From the NCBI GenBank assembly GCA_963807625.1, contig CAWECN010000012.1, positions 334,334-398,333 on the forward strand: 64,000 nt of DNA, read 5' to 3'. The translations under genes were made by a program, and so were the position numbers. Shown here in pieces: positions 34,392-43,735 of this stretch (positions are counted from its first letter, which is position 1; every line of letters starts with the position of its first letter). The notes beneath the pieces were generated by a model, which ran no database searches, was not told the origin of the DNA, and saw only the letters and a list, made by a program, of their open reading frames with translations. The stretch comes from GCA-2746365 sp963807625. GTDB lineage: Bacteria > Pseudomonadota > Gammaproteobacteria > SZUA-229.

Positions 34392-36078
34392 GCTGCCACC
34401 TTTCGTACCATTTTTCATTGCCGCCCTGCTGGCAATGATAACGCGCGGCCAGCTGCGCAACCTGGTACTGCTGGCCACGCCAATACTGGGCGGTCTGCAT
34501 CTATGGTTAGATGTATCACCCGGCATCGTCACCACGTTTAGCATTATGGATTTTGAGCTGCAGCTGATGCGAACTGATCGCCTCAGCCTGCTGTTTGGTT
34601 ATCTGTTCCATATCACCGCATTTTTTGTTGCAATCTTCGCCTTGCATGTCCGCGATACCACACAGATTGTTTCAGGCCTGCTCTATACCGGCAGTACATT
34701 AGGTGCAGTCTTCGCGGGTGATCTGATCACATTGTTCATCTTCTGGGAGTTGATGGCAATCTCATCTGTTTTCCTGATATGGGCTAGCCATACAGAACGC
34801 GCGATCCGTGCTGGCATGCGCTACCTGATCATTCAGGTTACCTCAGGTATACTGCTATTCGCTGGTGCAATGGTGCAGTATTATCAAACCGGTTCGCTGG
34901 CATTTGAATTTATTGGGCTGGAAGGTATCAGTGGATGGCTGATATTTCTGGCCTTCGGCATCAAGTGCGCTTTCCCCTTACTACACAACTGGCTTACTGA
35001 TGCCTATCCAGAAGCAACACCAACTGGCGCTGTTTTCCTCTCGGCGTTCACCACCAAGGTTGCCGTGTATGCATTAGCACGTGGTTTCCCCGGCACCGAA
35101 CTTCTGGTCTACATCGGTGCAGTGATGACATGCTTCCCGATCTTCTACGCAGTCATTGAGAATGACCTGCGACGGGTGCTTGCTTACAGCTTGATCAACC
35201 AGCTTGGCTTTATGGTCTGTGGCATTGGCATTGGAACGGCTCTGGCACTCAATGGCACCGTGGCGCACGCTTTCAGTCATGTTATCTATAAAGCCCTGTT
35301 ATTCATGAGCATGGGTGCCGTACTCTATAGAGCAGGCACTATCAAAGCTACTGATCTGGGTGGTTTATACAAGTCAATGCCGAAAACAGCAACGCTGTGT
35401 ATTATAGGTGCCTGCTCAATATCAGCTTTCCCGCTTTTTAGTGGCTTCGTCAGCAAATCAATGATAATGGCGGCGATGATACAGGAAGGTTATGATTACC
35501 TTTGGCTGGTGCTGCTGTTTGCTTCTGCTGGTGTACTCCATCATGCTGGTATCAAAATTCCTTATTTTGCGTTTTTCGCTAAAGATTCAGGTATCCGTAC
35601 ACAAGAAGCGCCGTTAAACATGCTCATTGGCATGAGCATTGCCGCAGTGCTGTGCATCTTTATCGGTTCACAGCCACAATATCTGTATGCACTGTTACCA
35701 TGGGAAGTTGAGTACTGGCCCTATAATACGACACATGTATTATCACAGTTACAGTTATTACTCTTCGCGGCACTGGCCTTTGTCTGGATGAATAAACTGG
35801 GACTGCATCCGCATGAGATGCATGCAGTTAATCTGGATACCGACTGGCTTTATCGAAAACTTTTACCTGAGGCCGTAGACGGTATTTATGGCTCATCGAA
35901 ACGAATCAGTCGCCGTGTTATCTATTCAACGAAGACATCACTAAAAGATGTTACAAGAACAATGGGCGCCACGCGTTTAGCCCGTTTACATCTTGCAACC
36001 AGCTGGCCGACAGGGAGCATGGTTTTCTGGATAGCCGTCATCCTTGGTCTTTTTTTACTTGCGGATGTTATTCACTAG
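34378..36078 (+). CDS. Third antiporter-like subunit (NuoL/M/N family)
   Basis: A 566-residue protein with about 14 helices plus a longer C-terminus. Motifs are LFIFWELMAISSVFLIWAS (Glu in helix 5), GIKCAFPLLHNWLTDAYPEATPTGAVFLSAFTTKVAVY, NDLRRVLAYSLINQLGFMVCG and HAFSHVIYKALLFMS. The C-terminal 100 residues include a soluble stretch (WLYRKLLPEAVDGIYGSSKR) and a final helix. This makes three large pumps in one operon. The gene overlaps the small membrane protein by 14 bases. A short CACTAG/CTAGTG hairpin spans the stop region (36073-36091). Confidence 0.86.
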   Translation: MWMTELPPFVPFFIAALLAMITRGQLRNLVLLATPILGGLHLWLDVSPGIVTTFSIMDFELQLMRTDRLSLLFGYLFHITAFFVAIFALHVRDTTQIVSGLLYTGSTLGAVFAGDLITLFIFWELMAISSVFLIWASHTERAIRAGMRYLIIQVTSGILLFAGAMVQYYQTGSLAFEFIGLEGISGWLIFLAFGIKCAFPLLHNWLTDAYPEATPTGAVFLSAFTTKVAVYALARGFPGTELLVYIGAVMTCFPIFYAVIENDLRRVLAYSLINQLGFMVCGIGIGTALALNGTVAHAFSHVIYKALLFMSMGAVLYRAGTIKATDLGGLYKSMPKTATLCIIGACSISAFPLFSGFVSKSMIMAAMIQEGYDYLWLVLLFASAGVLHHAGIKIPYFAFFAKDSGIRTQEAPLNMLIGMSIAAVLCIFIGSQPQYLYALLPWEVEYWPYNTTHVLSQLQLLLFAALAFVWMNKLGLHPHEMHAVNLDTDWLYRKLLPEAVDGIYGSSKRISRRVIYSTKTSLKDVTRTMGATRLARLHLATSWPTGSMVFWIAVILGLFLLADVIH

Positions 36079-36216
36079 TCATTATCTAGTGTCTGCACAA
36101 AACCATCGTATTACTGCAACATACATGTCCGTTTCCGGCCAGATGAAGACTTTCGACGTTCCACGTAACCGGCGATCAAAACAGTAAATTAGTTTTTTTC
36201 AACTAAAATACTTGGT

Positions 36217-36711
36217 ATGTATAAACTAGTAGTTGTATTTGTTTGCACAATGTTGATGACAGCCTGTTCAACAACGCCCTATTATGGTTCAAAGAATCCA
36301 TCGATAAAAGTTGCCGGGGAACGTGTTGATCTCAGCGATACACATAAAGTAAAACAGATATTGAATCAGCAATATAAAGATTGGCGTCATGTGCAACATC
36401 GTATGGGCGGTGTGTCTAAAAATGGTATTGATTGTTCTGGCCTGGTTTATCAAACTTATCGAACAAAGCTGGGTTTTGATATACCTCGATCTACCGAATA
36501 TCAGTCAAAGGTCGGTCGATCAATACCAAAAGGCCAGCTAAGAGCTGGTGATATGGTGTTCTTCAAAACAGGGATCTTTACTCGTCATGTTGGCATGTAT
36601 ATAGACAAGGGTAATTTTCTCCATGTTTCCTCCAGAAAAGGTGTAATGATTTCTAGTTTAGAAAATCCATATTGGACCAGTGCGTACTGGAAAGCGCAGC
36701 GGATTCAATAG
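36217..36711 (+). CDS. NlpC/P60 family lipoprotein
   Basis: A 164-residue peptidoglycan-hydrolase-type lipoprotein. The signal peptide ends in the lipobox LMTACST (Cys near 17). The NlpC/P60 domain has the catalytic Cys in GIDCSGLVYQTY near residue 73, the His in TRHVGMYI near 125, and a third polar residue in FLHVSS. Enzymes of this group (Spr/MepS type) cleave the D-Glu to diaminopimelate or related cross-link bonds and help cell-wall growth. It stands alone between the Mrp operon and the convergent exported protein. Confidence 0.9.
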   Translation: MYKLVVVFVCTMLMTACSTTPYYGSKNPSIKVAGERVDLSDTHKVKQILNQQYKDWRHVQHRMGGVSKNGIDCSGLVYQTYRTKLGFDIPRSTEYQSKVGRSIPKGQLRAGDMVFFKTGIFTRHVGMYIDKGNFLHVSSRKGVMISSLENPYWTSAYWKAQRIQ

Positions 36712-36826
36712 AAGTTTATTTTTATGTATAGGCTGCAATGTGTCGACAAGAGACACTCAGACCATAATTCCAGGTTAAATCACTCGACTGACTGCTTCCG
36801 GCCAATAACAGACTTTTAGCACAAAC

Positions 36827-36849
36827 AAAAACGACTCCCTAAAGAGCCG
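36827..36849 (-). terminator. Terminator of VPVP-CTERM gene
   Basis: On the minus strand CGGCTC / GAGTCG (one G-T pair) with a 6-base loop is followed by TTTTTG. It lies about 20 bases after the stop codon at 36871. Confidence 0.55.
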
Positions 36850-36870
36850 CTATTGAATAATATTTAATCG

Positions 36871-37683
36871 TTATGCTTTCTTATGTCTAGCAACACCTAT
36901 CAAGCCGATAAGACCAGAGCCAAACAGCCAAATTGCTGCTGGTACAGGGACTGTTGATACTGAAGTTACAGTAAGACTGTTACCACTACCAATATTAATA
37001 AGACCTGCTATTCCATCGAAAGGGGTTCCACCTATATAGTTACCATCGATGTCGAACCCCAGTCCTAAACTATTGAAAGTTGCTGCAAGCGGAGCAGGCC
37101 CTTCAAGAGGAGGAGGAAAGGATACCTTATCGAATAGCGTGTCAGAGTAAGGGGTGGCACTAAACACATTGGTAAATGTATCAAAATTACCATCAGCATT
37201 AGTGTCTTGTTTTAGAGTCGTGCCACTTATTGTATCACCCGGCTTGAGATTATAAGACATTGCATTAATGAAACCAGTTGCATCCCACTCAATATGCATT
37301 GGCATGTTCAAATTTCCACTCCAATCCACAAGAATATTCCCTTGAATCGTATTTGTACCGGCATCGTGCTTCAATGTAATATCATGTAATGTCGCTGGCG
37401 TTCCCAGGAAACTAGGCATTGTTATTGATAGATCACTGCCACCGAAGCCAGTCACGGTGTCGTAACTAAGCGATGCTGAAATAGGAGTCAGCAATATAGG
37501 ATTCCCGAAATCATCTATATTATTAAATGGTGCAGCAAATTCAGTACCAAGACTACTGGCTATCATGATATTGCCGGTAAAATGAAAGTTTATAGTGCTG
37601 CTATGTACTGTAATAGGCAGCAAGATGGTGAGTACAAATACTGTACTTTGCAGTACGTTTCTTATTCTAGATGTAATCGCCAT
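36871..37683 (-). CDS. Exported VPVP/PEP-CTERM-type protein
   Basis: A 270-residue secreted protein with an N-terminal signal (QSTVFVLTILLPITVHSS) and a C-terminal sorting signal VPVPAAIWLFGSGLIGLIGV followed by ARHKKA. The mature part is rich in Thr, Ser, Gly and Asn, beta in character, and has no catalytic motif I recognise. Such signals are handled by exosortase systems and direct proteins to the outer envelope or exopolysaccharide. No exosortase gene is in this window. The ATG at 37683 has a strong ribosome site GGAAGGGG and is preferred over one at 37731. Confidence 0.82.
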   Translation of the reverse strand: MAITSRIRNVLQSTVFVLTILLPITVHSSTINFHFTGNIMIASSLGTEFAAPFNNIDDFGNPILLTPISASLSYDTVTGFGGSDLSITMPSFLGTPATLHDITLKHDAGTNTIQGNILVDWSGNLNMPMHIEWDATGFINAMSYNLKPGDTISGTTLKQDTNADGNFDTFTNVFSATPYSDTLFDKVSFPPPLEGPAPLAATFNSLGLGFDIDGNYIGGTPFDGIAGLINIGSGNSLTVTSVSTVPVPAAIWLFGSGLIGLIGVARHKKA

Positions 37684-37933
37684 ATTCCCCTTCCTTTTTA
37701 AGTTGATTAGCCTGTCAATGCGATAATACATTAATTATTGGTTTTTAAGCAAAGTTCGTGCCCTATTAAGAAAGCAAAACATTTTCAGTTAGATAGCCAA
37801 ACATTAGACCTTGTCAGACATTAAAAATGTGTAAAAAAGACCAACTATATTCAGGATATTTTACACATTGCCGAACGGCAGTAATGGGTCGGAAGCAGAC
37901 CCTTAATTCATTAGAACAACTATCGCTTTTCTA

Positions 37934-39367
37934 TCATTGGCAACGTTTCAGACAATCTTTAAATAGGGGTGGAGACAACAGGGTTGTGACTATCACCATG
38001 AGAACGACTGCTGAGAAAAGTGCATCATCGAGCACACCGAGACTTTTTCCGATGGCCGCAAAGATCAGTCCGACTTCACCGCGCGGCATCATACCGATAC
38101 CGATCGCCATATGATTTTTAACACCAAAGGCACCAAAACCGGAGAGCACCTTACCGATGATAGCGGCAACCAGCAGCCCTGCCGCGAGTATCATCACATC
38201 CTTCTGCAGGAACATTTCGAGTTTTACCTGCAGCCCCATCAATACGAAGAATATCGGCACCAGTATAACTTCCAGCGGCATGATCAGGTCCTTGATCGTC
38301 ACCGGGCATTTTCTGTCATCATCCCAACTCTCAAAGTAAGCATCCTGCAGTATCAATCCAGCCGCAAATGCGCCGATGATCGTCGCCAGTCCGGCCAGGT
38401 TGGCCATCCAAGCCATCACCATGACGAACAGGTATGAGACAAACATCTTGGCCTCGATGATATCAAGTCGACAGAATAACCTGACGAACAGCCGGATGAA
38501 ATATGGTCCTATATATATCGTCGCTACCAGGAACAATGTTGCGATGATGACAGTGATCGATATATGGATCAGATCGATGCTGCCGGTAATGACGATGCCG
38601 CTGATGATCGCCAGCATCAACAGACCCAGGATATCGTCGATGACAGCAGCACCAAGAATGATATGCGCTATCTCGGTCTTCTCCATCTTCATCTCCTGCA
38701 ACACCATCGCGGTGATGCCAACACTGGTCGCTGCCAGTGTTGCCCCAAGGAACATGCTGGTTTGAACTTCGACGTTTTCTATCAATAATGTCGCAGCTAA
38801 CATGCCGAGTATGAAAGGCAGTAGTACACCTATGACAGCAACACGGCTAGAGTTAGGGCCTACCTTACGCATCTCATCAACACTGGTTTCGATACCGACC
38901 AGGAACAGCAGAAAGATGATGCCATATCGTGAGAACACATCGACAGTATGTGCGACCTGCAATATCTCATTACCATGTGGGCCACGTAGTATATCCAGGA
39001 TCTGCCAGGTACCTTCAGAACCCACGGCATTGAGACAGGCAAGTTCAAGCTCCTCACCCTTGAGCAGGTTTCCAATGGTGTCAAAGATTGCCGGGCCTTC
39101 ACGTAATACCGTGATGAGGTCAACATGATAATAAAAGGCGAGGTTACCGACGATGATGCCCATGATCAATTCACCGATCACTGAAGGGAAACCAAGTTTA
39201 CGTGCGGAAAATCTGCCGATGAGTGCGACAAAAAGAATGCCGGTAACACCGAGTATGACAGGGGCTATCGGATCATTATGTGAGACATGAAAACCTACTG
39301 CAGCCGCGATAGAAGGTAACAGCAGCAGACCGATAAAAATGCTTAGCTTGTGATAGTTTTGTATCAT
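37934..39367 (-). CDS. CPA2-family cation/proton antiporter
   Basis: A 477-residue membrane protein with an N-terminal hydrophobic, signal-like segment, then about 12 helices of the monovalent cation:proton antiporter-2 family. Family motifs are FPSVIGELIMGIIVG, LLFLVGIETSVDEMRKVG, GATLAATSVGITAMVLQEM and GAAVIDDILGLLMLAI with the ion-binding Asp pair. It has no RCK/TrkA domain, so it is not a full KefB/C. It probably exchanges K+ or Na+ for H+. It precedes the minus-strand hyp genes but follows the potassium channel gene by 32 bases, with which it may be co-transcribed. Confidence 0.88.
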   Translation of the reverse strand: MIQNYHKLSIFIGLLLLPSIAAAVGFHVSHNDPIAPVILGVTGILFVALIGRFSARKLGFPSVIGELIMGIIVGNLAFYYHVDLITVLREGPAIFDTIGNLLKGEELELACLNAVGSEGTWQILDILRGPHGNEILQVAHTVDVFSRYGIIFLLFLVGIETSVDEMRKVGPNSSRVAVIGVLLPFILGMLAATLLIENVEVQTSMFLGATLAATSVGITAMVLQEMKMEKTEIAHIILGAAVIDDILGLLMLAIISGIVITGSIDLIHISITVIIATLFLVATIYIGPYFIRLFVRLFCRLDIIEAKMFVSYLFVMVMAWMANLAGLATIIGAFAAGLILQDAYFESWDDDRKCPVTIKDLIMPLEVILVPIFFVLMGLQVKLEMFLQKDVMILAAGLLVAAIIGKVLSGFGAFGVKNHMAIGIGMMPRGEVGLIFAAIGKSLGVLDDALFSAVVLMVIVTTLLSPPLFKDCLKRCQ

Positions 39368-39399
39368 TTTATTTAACTACAACACTATAGATCAGGCAT

Positions 39400-40215
39400 T
39401 CAACCGCTTTGATCTTGTTTCAGCCGCTTTTCGATTCGTTGCAGTGTTTTTTCCATCGCATCGATCCGCTTTTCGATTCGCTTCAGTTCACTGATCTCTT
39501 CGAGCTCTTCTTCTTCGATCTCGACCTCACCGCGTGAAACGAAATATGCTGAAAAACTCGCAGTCAACAGTGAGAAGAAGCCGACACCGAATAAAATAAC
39601 TACGGCACCGAACACTTTACCCGCAGTACTCTGAGGTACCATATCGCCATACCCTACGGTTGCGACTGTTACCCAGGCCCACCAGATGCCCTGCCAGACA
39701 TTTTCGATAGCGGGATCAATACCGGCCATAAGCAGCCCGGATATCAGGGTGAAAGCCAGCGCTACCATCAAAACAGAACCGAGATAATTTCTCGACAGAA
39801 CTTTCCTTATCGTAGCCGAAACATTAATCAACATAGGAAAAATCAGCAGCACCCTGATTGTCCGTAAAATAGCGACATAGTTACTGCCGATCCACAGCAA
39901 TGGAAAAGCCGCGATGATAATGAACAGGTTCATCCAGTTGCTACGGAGATAGCGGAATTTATTCTCCACCAGGCTGGTAATCACCACTGTCTCAATAAAA
40001 AAGAACAGCCAGATGAACCAGTCAGTGACCTGGGCAAAGACTGGTGAATAAATATTTTCCCCCCTGAGATACCATTCGATCAGCATCCATATGGCCAGCA
40101 GGATCATCGGAAATTCGAACCGGCGAGCCCAGCGTCTGGCAACAAGGTGTTCATCTGCTGCAACGCCAGATAGACCAGTCAGTAAATTAAAAATCTGATT
40201 GAGCTTCAGCTGCAT
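39400..40215 (-). CDS. Voltage-gated-type potassium channel
   Basis: A 271-residue ion channel. There are four or more voltage-sensor-like helices with an arginine-bearing segment (AILRTIRVLLIFPML), the pore helix and the filter TVGYGDMVP near residue 185. The last helix is followed by an acidic then charged coiled coil (EIEEEELEEISELKRIEKRI), which probably drives assembly. The ATG at 40215 is preferred over an in-frame TTG at 40227. It lies just upstream of the CPA2 antiporter gene on the same strand, and both may serve K+ balance together with the Mrp complex. Confidence 0.88.
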   Translation of the reverse strand: MQLKLNQIFNLLTGLSGVAADEHLVARRWARRFEFPMILLAIWMLIEWYLRGENIYSPVFAQVTDWFIWLFFFIETVVITSLVENKFRYLRSNWMNLFIIIAAFPLLWIGSNYVAILRTIRVLLIFPMLINVSATIRKVLSRNYLGSVLMVALAFTLISGLLMAGIDPAIENVWQGIWWAWVTVATVGYGDMVPQSTAGKVFGAVVILFGVGFFSLLTASFSAYFVSRGEVEIEEEELEEISELKRIEKRIDAMEKTLQRIEKRLKQDQSG

Positions 40216-40261
40216 TATCAATTCCAATCAAGAAATACGGTAGATGTGCAAAGCATGCAGC

Positions 40262-41263
40262 TCAGCATATACGCGGCAGAGGGTCATCTTCAAGCTCCTC
40301 GAGTATACGTTCACCGCCGATGTCGGTAGTCATCAGCACATAAGGGATTTCGGAATCGATGCGACCGATGATCGCAGCATCCTGTCCTTCTTCTAAGCCG
40401 CGCCATGTCTGCAGTAGCACTTGCGCTTGCGAAGCTTCGATAACAGCGACAACGCGGCCCTCACAGGCGAGATACATCGGGTCATAACCCAGCATATCGC
40501 AGACTGATTGCACAGGGTCACGCACCGGCAGATCTGCCTGAGACAGGCGTACGCCCATGCCAGTTGCACGATGCAGTTCTGAACATACCGTGGCAATCCC
40601 CCCGCGCGTCGGATCACGCATGAAACGCAGACCTTCGTGTTTCATAGCAGCCGTCGTCAGGTTTAAAACGCTGGCGGCATCAGACTGGATATCACCGCGC
40701 AGACCAAACTCCTCCCGTGCCAGCATCACCGCGATTCCATGATCACCTACAGGGCCACTGACGATAATGGCATCACCATGTTTGATATTCTTCATCGACA
40801 TCACTGGGCCATTACGAATACCAACACCCGTGGTCGCGAGATACAGGCCACCGCCTTCGCCACGCCTTAACACCTTGGTATCACCTGCGACGACCTTTAC
40901 ACCGATCTCAGCTGCGGTCTCCGCCAGTGTTTTAATGATACGCTCCAGGGTAGCGATCTCCATACCTTCTTCGATGAAAGCATTCAGGCTTAAATATTTT
41001 GGAATAGCGCCGGCCACCGCAAGGTCATTGGTCGTCCCATGTACTGCCAGTGAGCCGATATTACCTCCGGGAAATTCCAGTGGCTGCACGGTAAAACCGT
41101 CAGTGGTAAACAACACTTCACCTGCCTCAAGTGCAATCGGCACAGCGTCTGCGTGCACATCGAGGTCAGGATTAGCAAGGTGGCGAGCAAAGATCTCGTC
41201 GATGAGCTCACGCATATATCGGCCGCCATTGCCATGCGCTAGGGAGATGTGAGTGTCCTGCAT
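40262..41263 (-). CDS. hypE: HypE, hydrogenase cyanide-ligand maturation protein
   Basis: A 333-residue PurM-like ATP-dependent dehydratase. It starts ISLAHGNGGRYMRELI, contains GDTKVLRRGEGGG, and ends in PRIC, the C-terminal cysteine that carries the thiocarboxamide converted to thiocyanate. With HypF it makes the CN ligands of the NiFe active site. Last gene of the hypCABDFE set, 16 bases after hypF. Confidence 0.97.
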   Translation of the reverse strand: MQDTHISLAHGNGGRYMRELIDEIFARHLANPDLDVHADAVPIALEAGEVLFTTDGFTVQPLEFPGGNIGSLAVHGTTNDLAVAGAIPKYLSLNAFIEEGMEIATLERIIKTLAETAAEIGVKVVAGDTKVLRRGEGGGLYLATTGVGIRNGPVMSMKNIKHGDAIIVSGPVGDHGIAVMLAREEFGLRGDIQSDAASVLNLTTAAMKHEGLRFMRDPTRGGIATVCSELHRATGMGVRLSQADLPVRDPVQSVCDMLGYDPMYLACEGRVVAVIEASQAQVLLQTWRGLEEGQDAAIIGRIDSEIPYVLMTTDIGGERILEELEDDPLPRIC

Positions 41264-41279
41264 ATTAAATTATTCCTGT

Positions 41280-43631
41280 TTAATTATTTTTATAACCGTA
41301 TTCCATAATCTGCCCGAAACTGATGCCCGCATCATTGACCGGAATCAACTCAGGCAGACAAACTTCAAATCCTTCAGCCGATAATAATGTGATCGCCTTT
41401 TCAGTTAAGACCCGGTTCTGAAACACCCCGCCAGAAAAAGCAACCATGCTCATCCCATGTTTATCACGGATAACTTTCGCCTGATGCAGGATACTGTGGG
41501 CCAGAGAATTATGAAACAGCAAGGCACGTTCAGTGACACTTAAAGTAGAATCTAACATAACAGGAATCAATGACTTCCAATCTGTTATCAATAAGTTATC
41601 GTCAACTCCTAAATCAAGCTCTATGAAAACATCCGAATTTACCTGGTCTAAATCACACAGAGCTTCGAGCTCCATCGGCCCCTGCCCTTCAAAACTGGCC
41701 GTGGTACAAACACCTATAAGCGCTGCTGCCGCATCGAACAAACGACCGACAGACGTTGTTTGTGGTGAATTGATTTTTCGCTGCCAGGCCTGTTTCAAAA
41801 TCGGATCTCTCTCGGGAATGTTTTCATAATCCAGCCCCAGTTCCCAGCACAATGCAGCAGCACTTCGCCAGGGCTGACGTCCGGCCTTATCACCACCGGG
41901 AAGTCTAAATGGCCGCATGCTGGCAACCCGTTGCCATTCACCCGGTTTTCCGAGAAAGGTCTCACCACCCCAGAGCGTGCCATCCTCGCCATACCCTATG
42001 CCATCCCAGGCAAAGACCAGGACGGGTTTATCGACATCGCCCGCTGCCCGACATTCGTAATAAGCAGCAGAAGCATGTGCGCGGTGATGCGAGACAGGGT
42101 GAACAGGCAAACCCTGTTCGCCTGCCCAGCGTGTTGTTGTATAACCGGGGTGCGCATCACAAATGATACGTTCTGCTTCTACCTGATAAAGTTTCTGCAG
42201 GTCAGTAATAGTATTCTCGAATATCTCGAGACTTCGGACACTGTCCATCTCACCGATATGCGGTGAGATAACCGCACGGTTTCCCCATGCCAGTGTGATG
42301 ACATTTTTCATATGCGATCCCACTGCAAGAACGGGCTGCTCCAGCAGGAAAGGCAAAACCAGCTCTATCGGAGCAGATCCCCTGCCAGTACGGATAGGTC
42401 TCGGTTTACCCGCGATCGTTCTGTATACCGGATCATCGGCGGGGCGCTGGATAGGTCGATCATGGTGCAGGCAGGCATCAGCGACATGGGCTAGACGCTT
42501 GTCGACTTCATCATTATCGATCAACACAGGCTCGCCACTGATATTCGCTGAAGTTGCCACCAACGGCCCGTCAAATTCGTTTAATAACAGGTGATGTAAT
42601 GGACTATACGGCAACATCATACCGACTTCACTTAATGCTGGTGCTACCTGTTCACACAACACGGGAGCAGACGATTTCGTTTGTTTGTTTTTTTTTACCA
42701 GCAGGATCGGTCTCGCCGGCTGCAACAGAAAGGTTCTATCACTCTCACTTAAAGTTACCGACTTTTCCGCGTACTCGAATGGCTTCCCGACTGGTGCTGG
42801 AAACATCACAGCGAGCGGTTTGTGCGGGCGCGGTTTATTATCACGTAACCGTCTAACCGCCTCTGAGCTGCTGGCATCACACATCAGGTGGTAACCGCCG
42901 ATACCCTTCACCGCCACGACCTTGCCCTCGCGCAATGCGTTTACCGTACTTTTTAATGCCTCATCACTATCCCTAATCTTATCGCCATCATTGAAACTTA
43001 ATGCAGGGCCGCAGGCTGGACATGCTATCGGTTCTGCATGAAACCGCCGGTTAGACGGATCCTCATACTCAGAACGGCACAGTGCACACAATTCAAATTC
43101 TGCCATCGTGGTATTGCGCCGATCATAAGGCAGTCGTCGGATCAAGGTGTAACGCGGGCCACACTGGGTACAGTTTATAAATGGATATCGGTAACGGCGG
43201 TCTGCTGGATCGTTTAATTCTTCAAGGCAGTCATCACACAGGTATAGATCAGTTGGCACAGTGATGCGTGCCGCACCCTGGTCCTGGCTTTCGAGGATAC
43301 TGAATGTATCGAACGCTTCGAAATCTGTCTGCTCTTCTGACTCGAGACCTGGCTTCGCCAGCGGTGGACACCTGGCAAAGACATCACTTGAAAATCGGTC
43401 GATATCCTGTAGCCTTCCCTGTACATGGATCTCGACGATACCGACACAGTTTCTTACCCAGCCAGTTAAATTATTCTCAAGTGCTATGCGATAGATGAAT
43501 GGACGGAAACCGACACCCTGAACCTGGCCTGACAATATAAATTTTCTGGCTGCAGCATTATTTGATTGTGCTTCACTATCAGAACGGATGACCATGTTTG
43601 TTGAGTCTGGTTGTACGCTAGATCCTGTCAT
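41280..43631 (-). CDS. hypF: HypF, carbamoyltransferase for hydrogenase maturation
   Basis: A 783-residue multidomain enzyme. The acylphosphatase domain is at residues 25-115 (GQVQGVGFRPF). Two zinc-finger-like repeats follow with CDDCLEEL...CTQCGP and CALCRSEY...CPACGP. The YrdC-like domain comes next (KGIGGYHLMCDA), then the Kae1-like domain (HPVSHHRAHASAAYYE and later GGVFQNRVL). It transfers a carbamoyl group to HypE. The ATG at 43631 is three bases from a REP-type hairpin that overlaps an in-frame GTG at 43634. A later ATG at 43595 is possible. Confidence 0.96.
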   Translation of the reverse strand: MTGSSVQPDSTNMVIRSDSEAQSNNAAARKFILSGQVQGVGFRPFIYRIALENNLTGWVRNCVGIVEIHVQGRLQDIDRFSSDVFARCPPLAKPGLESEEQTDFEAFDTFSILESQDQGAARITVPTDLYLCDDCLEELNDPADRRYRYPFINCTQCGPRYTLIRRLPYDRRNTTMAEFELCALCRSEYEDPSNRRFHAEPIACPACGPALSFNDGDKIRDSDEALKSTVNALREGKVVAVKGIGGYHLMCDASSSEAVRRLRDNKPRPHKPLAVMFPAPVGKPFEYAEKSVTLSESDRTFLLQPARPILLVKKNKQTKSSAPVLCEQVAPALSEVGMMLPYSPLHHLLLNEFDGPLVATSANISGEPVLIDNDEVDKRLAHVADACLHHDRPIQRPADDPVYRTIAGKPRPIRTGRGSAPIELVLPFLLEQPVLAVGSHMKNVITLAWGNRAVISPHIGEMDSVRSLEIFENTITDLQKLYQVEAERIICDAHPGYTTTRWAGEQGLPVHPVSHHRAHASAAYYECRAAGDVDKPVLVFAWDGIGYGEDGTLWGGETFLGKPGEWQRVASMRPFRLPGGDKAGRQPWRSAAALCWELGLDYENIPERDPILKQAWQRKINSPQTTSVGRLFDAAAALIGVCTTASFEGQGPMELEALCDLDQVNSDVFIELDLGVDDNLLITDWKSLIPVMLDSTLSVTERALLFHNSLAHSILHQAKVIRDKHGMSMVAFSGGVFQNRVLTEKAITLLSAEGFEVCLPELIPVNDAGISFGQIMEYGYKNN

Positions 43632-43633
43632 CA

Positions 43634-43691
43634 CGGTTTACAAACCGCTGCTACAAGCGCCTACCTATCTGTAGGAGGGGTTTGTAAACCG
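43634..43691. repeat. REP-type inverted pair between hypD and hypF
   Basis: Arms CGGTTTACAAACC (43634-43646) and GGTTTGTAAACCG (43679-43691) are exact complements. Inside them lie CTACA and TGTAG, and the right arm begins TGTAGGAG. The layout and the TGTAGGAG and CCGCGATTA ends match the pairs flanking the transposase at 60615. It is one more copy of the same REP family. Confidence 0.7.
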
Positions 43692-43735
43692 CGATTATCG
43701 GTATCCATGTAAACACTGTCATCTAATAAATACCG

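Noticed and set aside
38376..38765. 129-codon open frame opposite the CPA2 antiporter gene
   Set aside because: It is antisense to well-conserved antiporter helices and has no family features or ribosome site.
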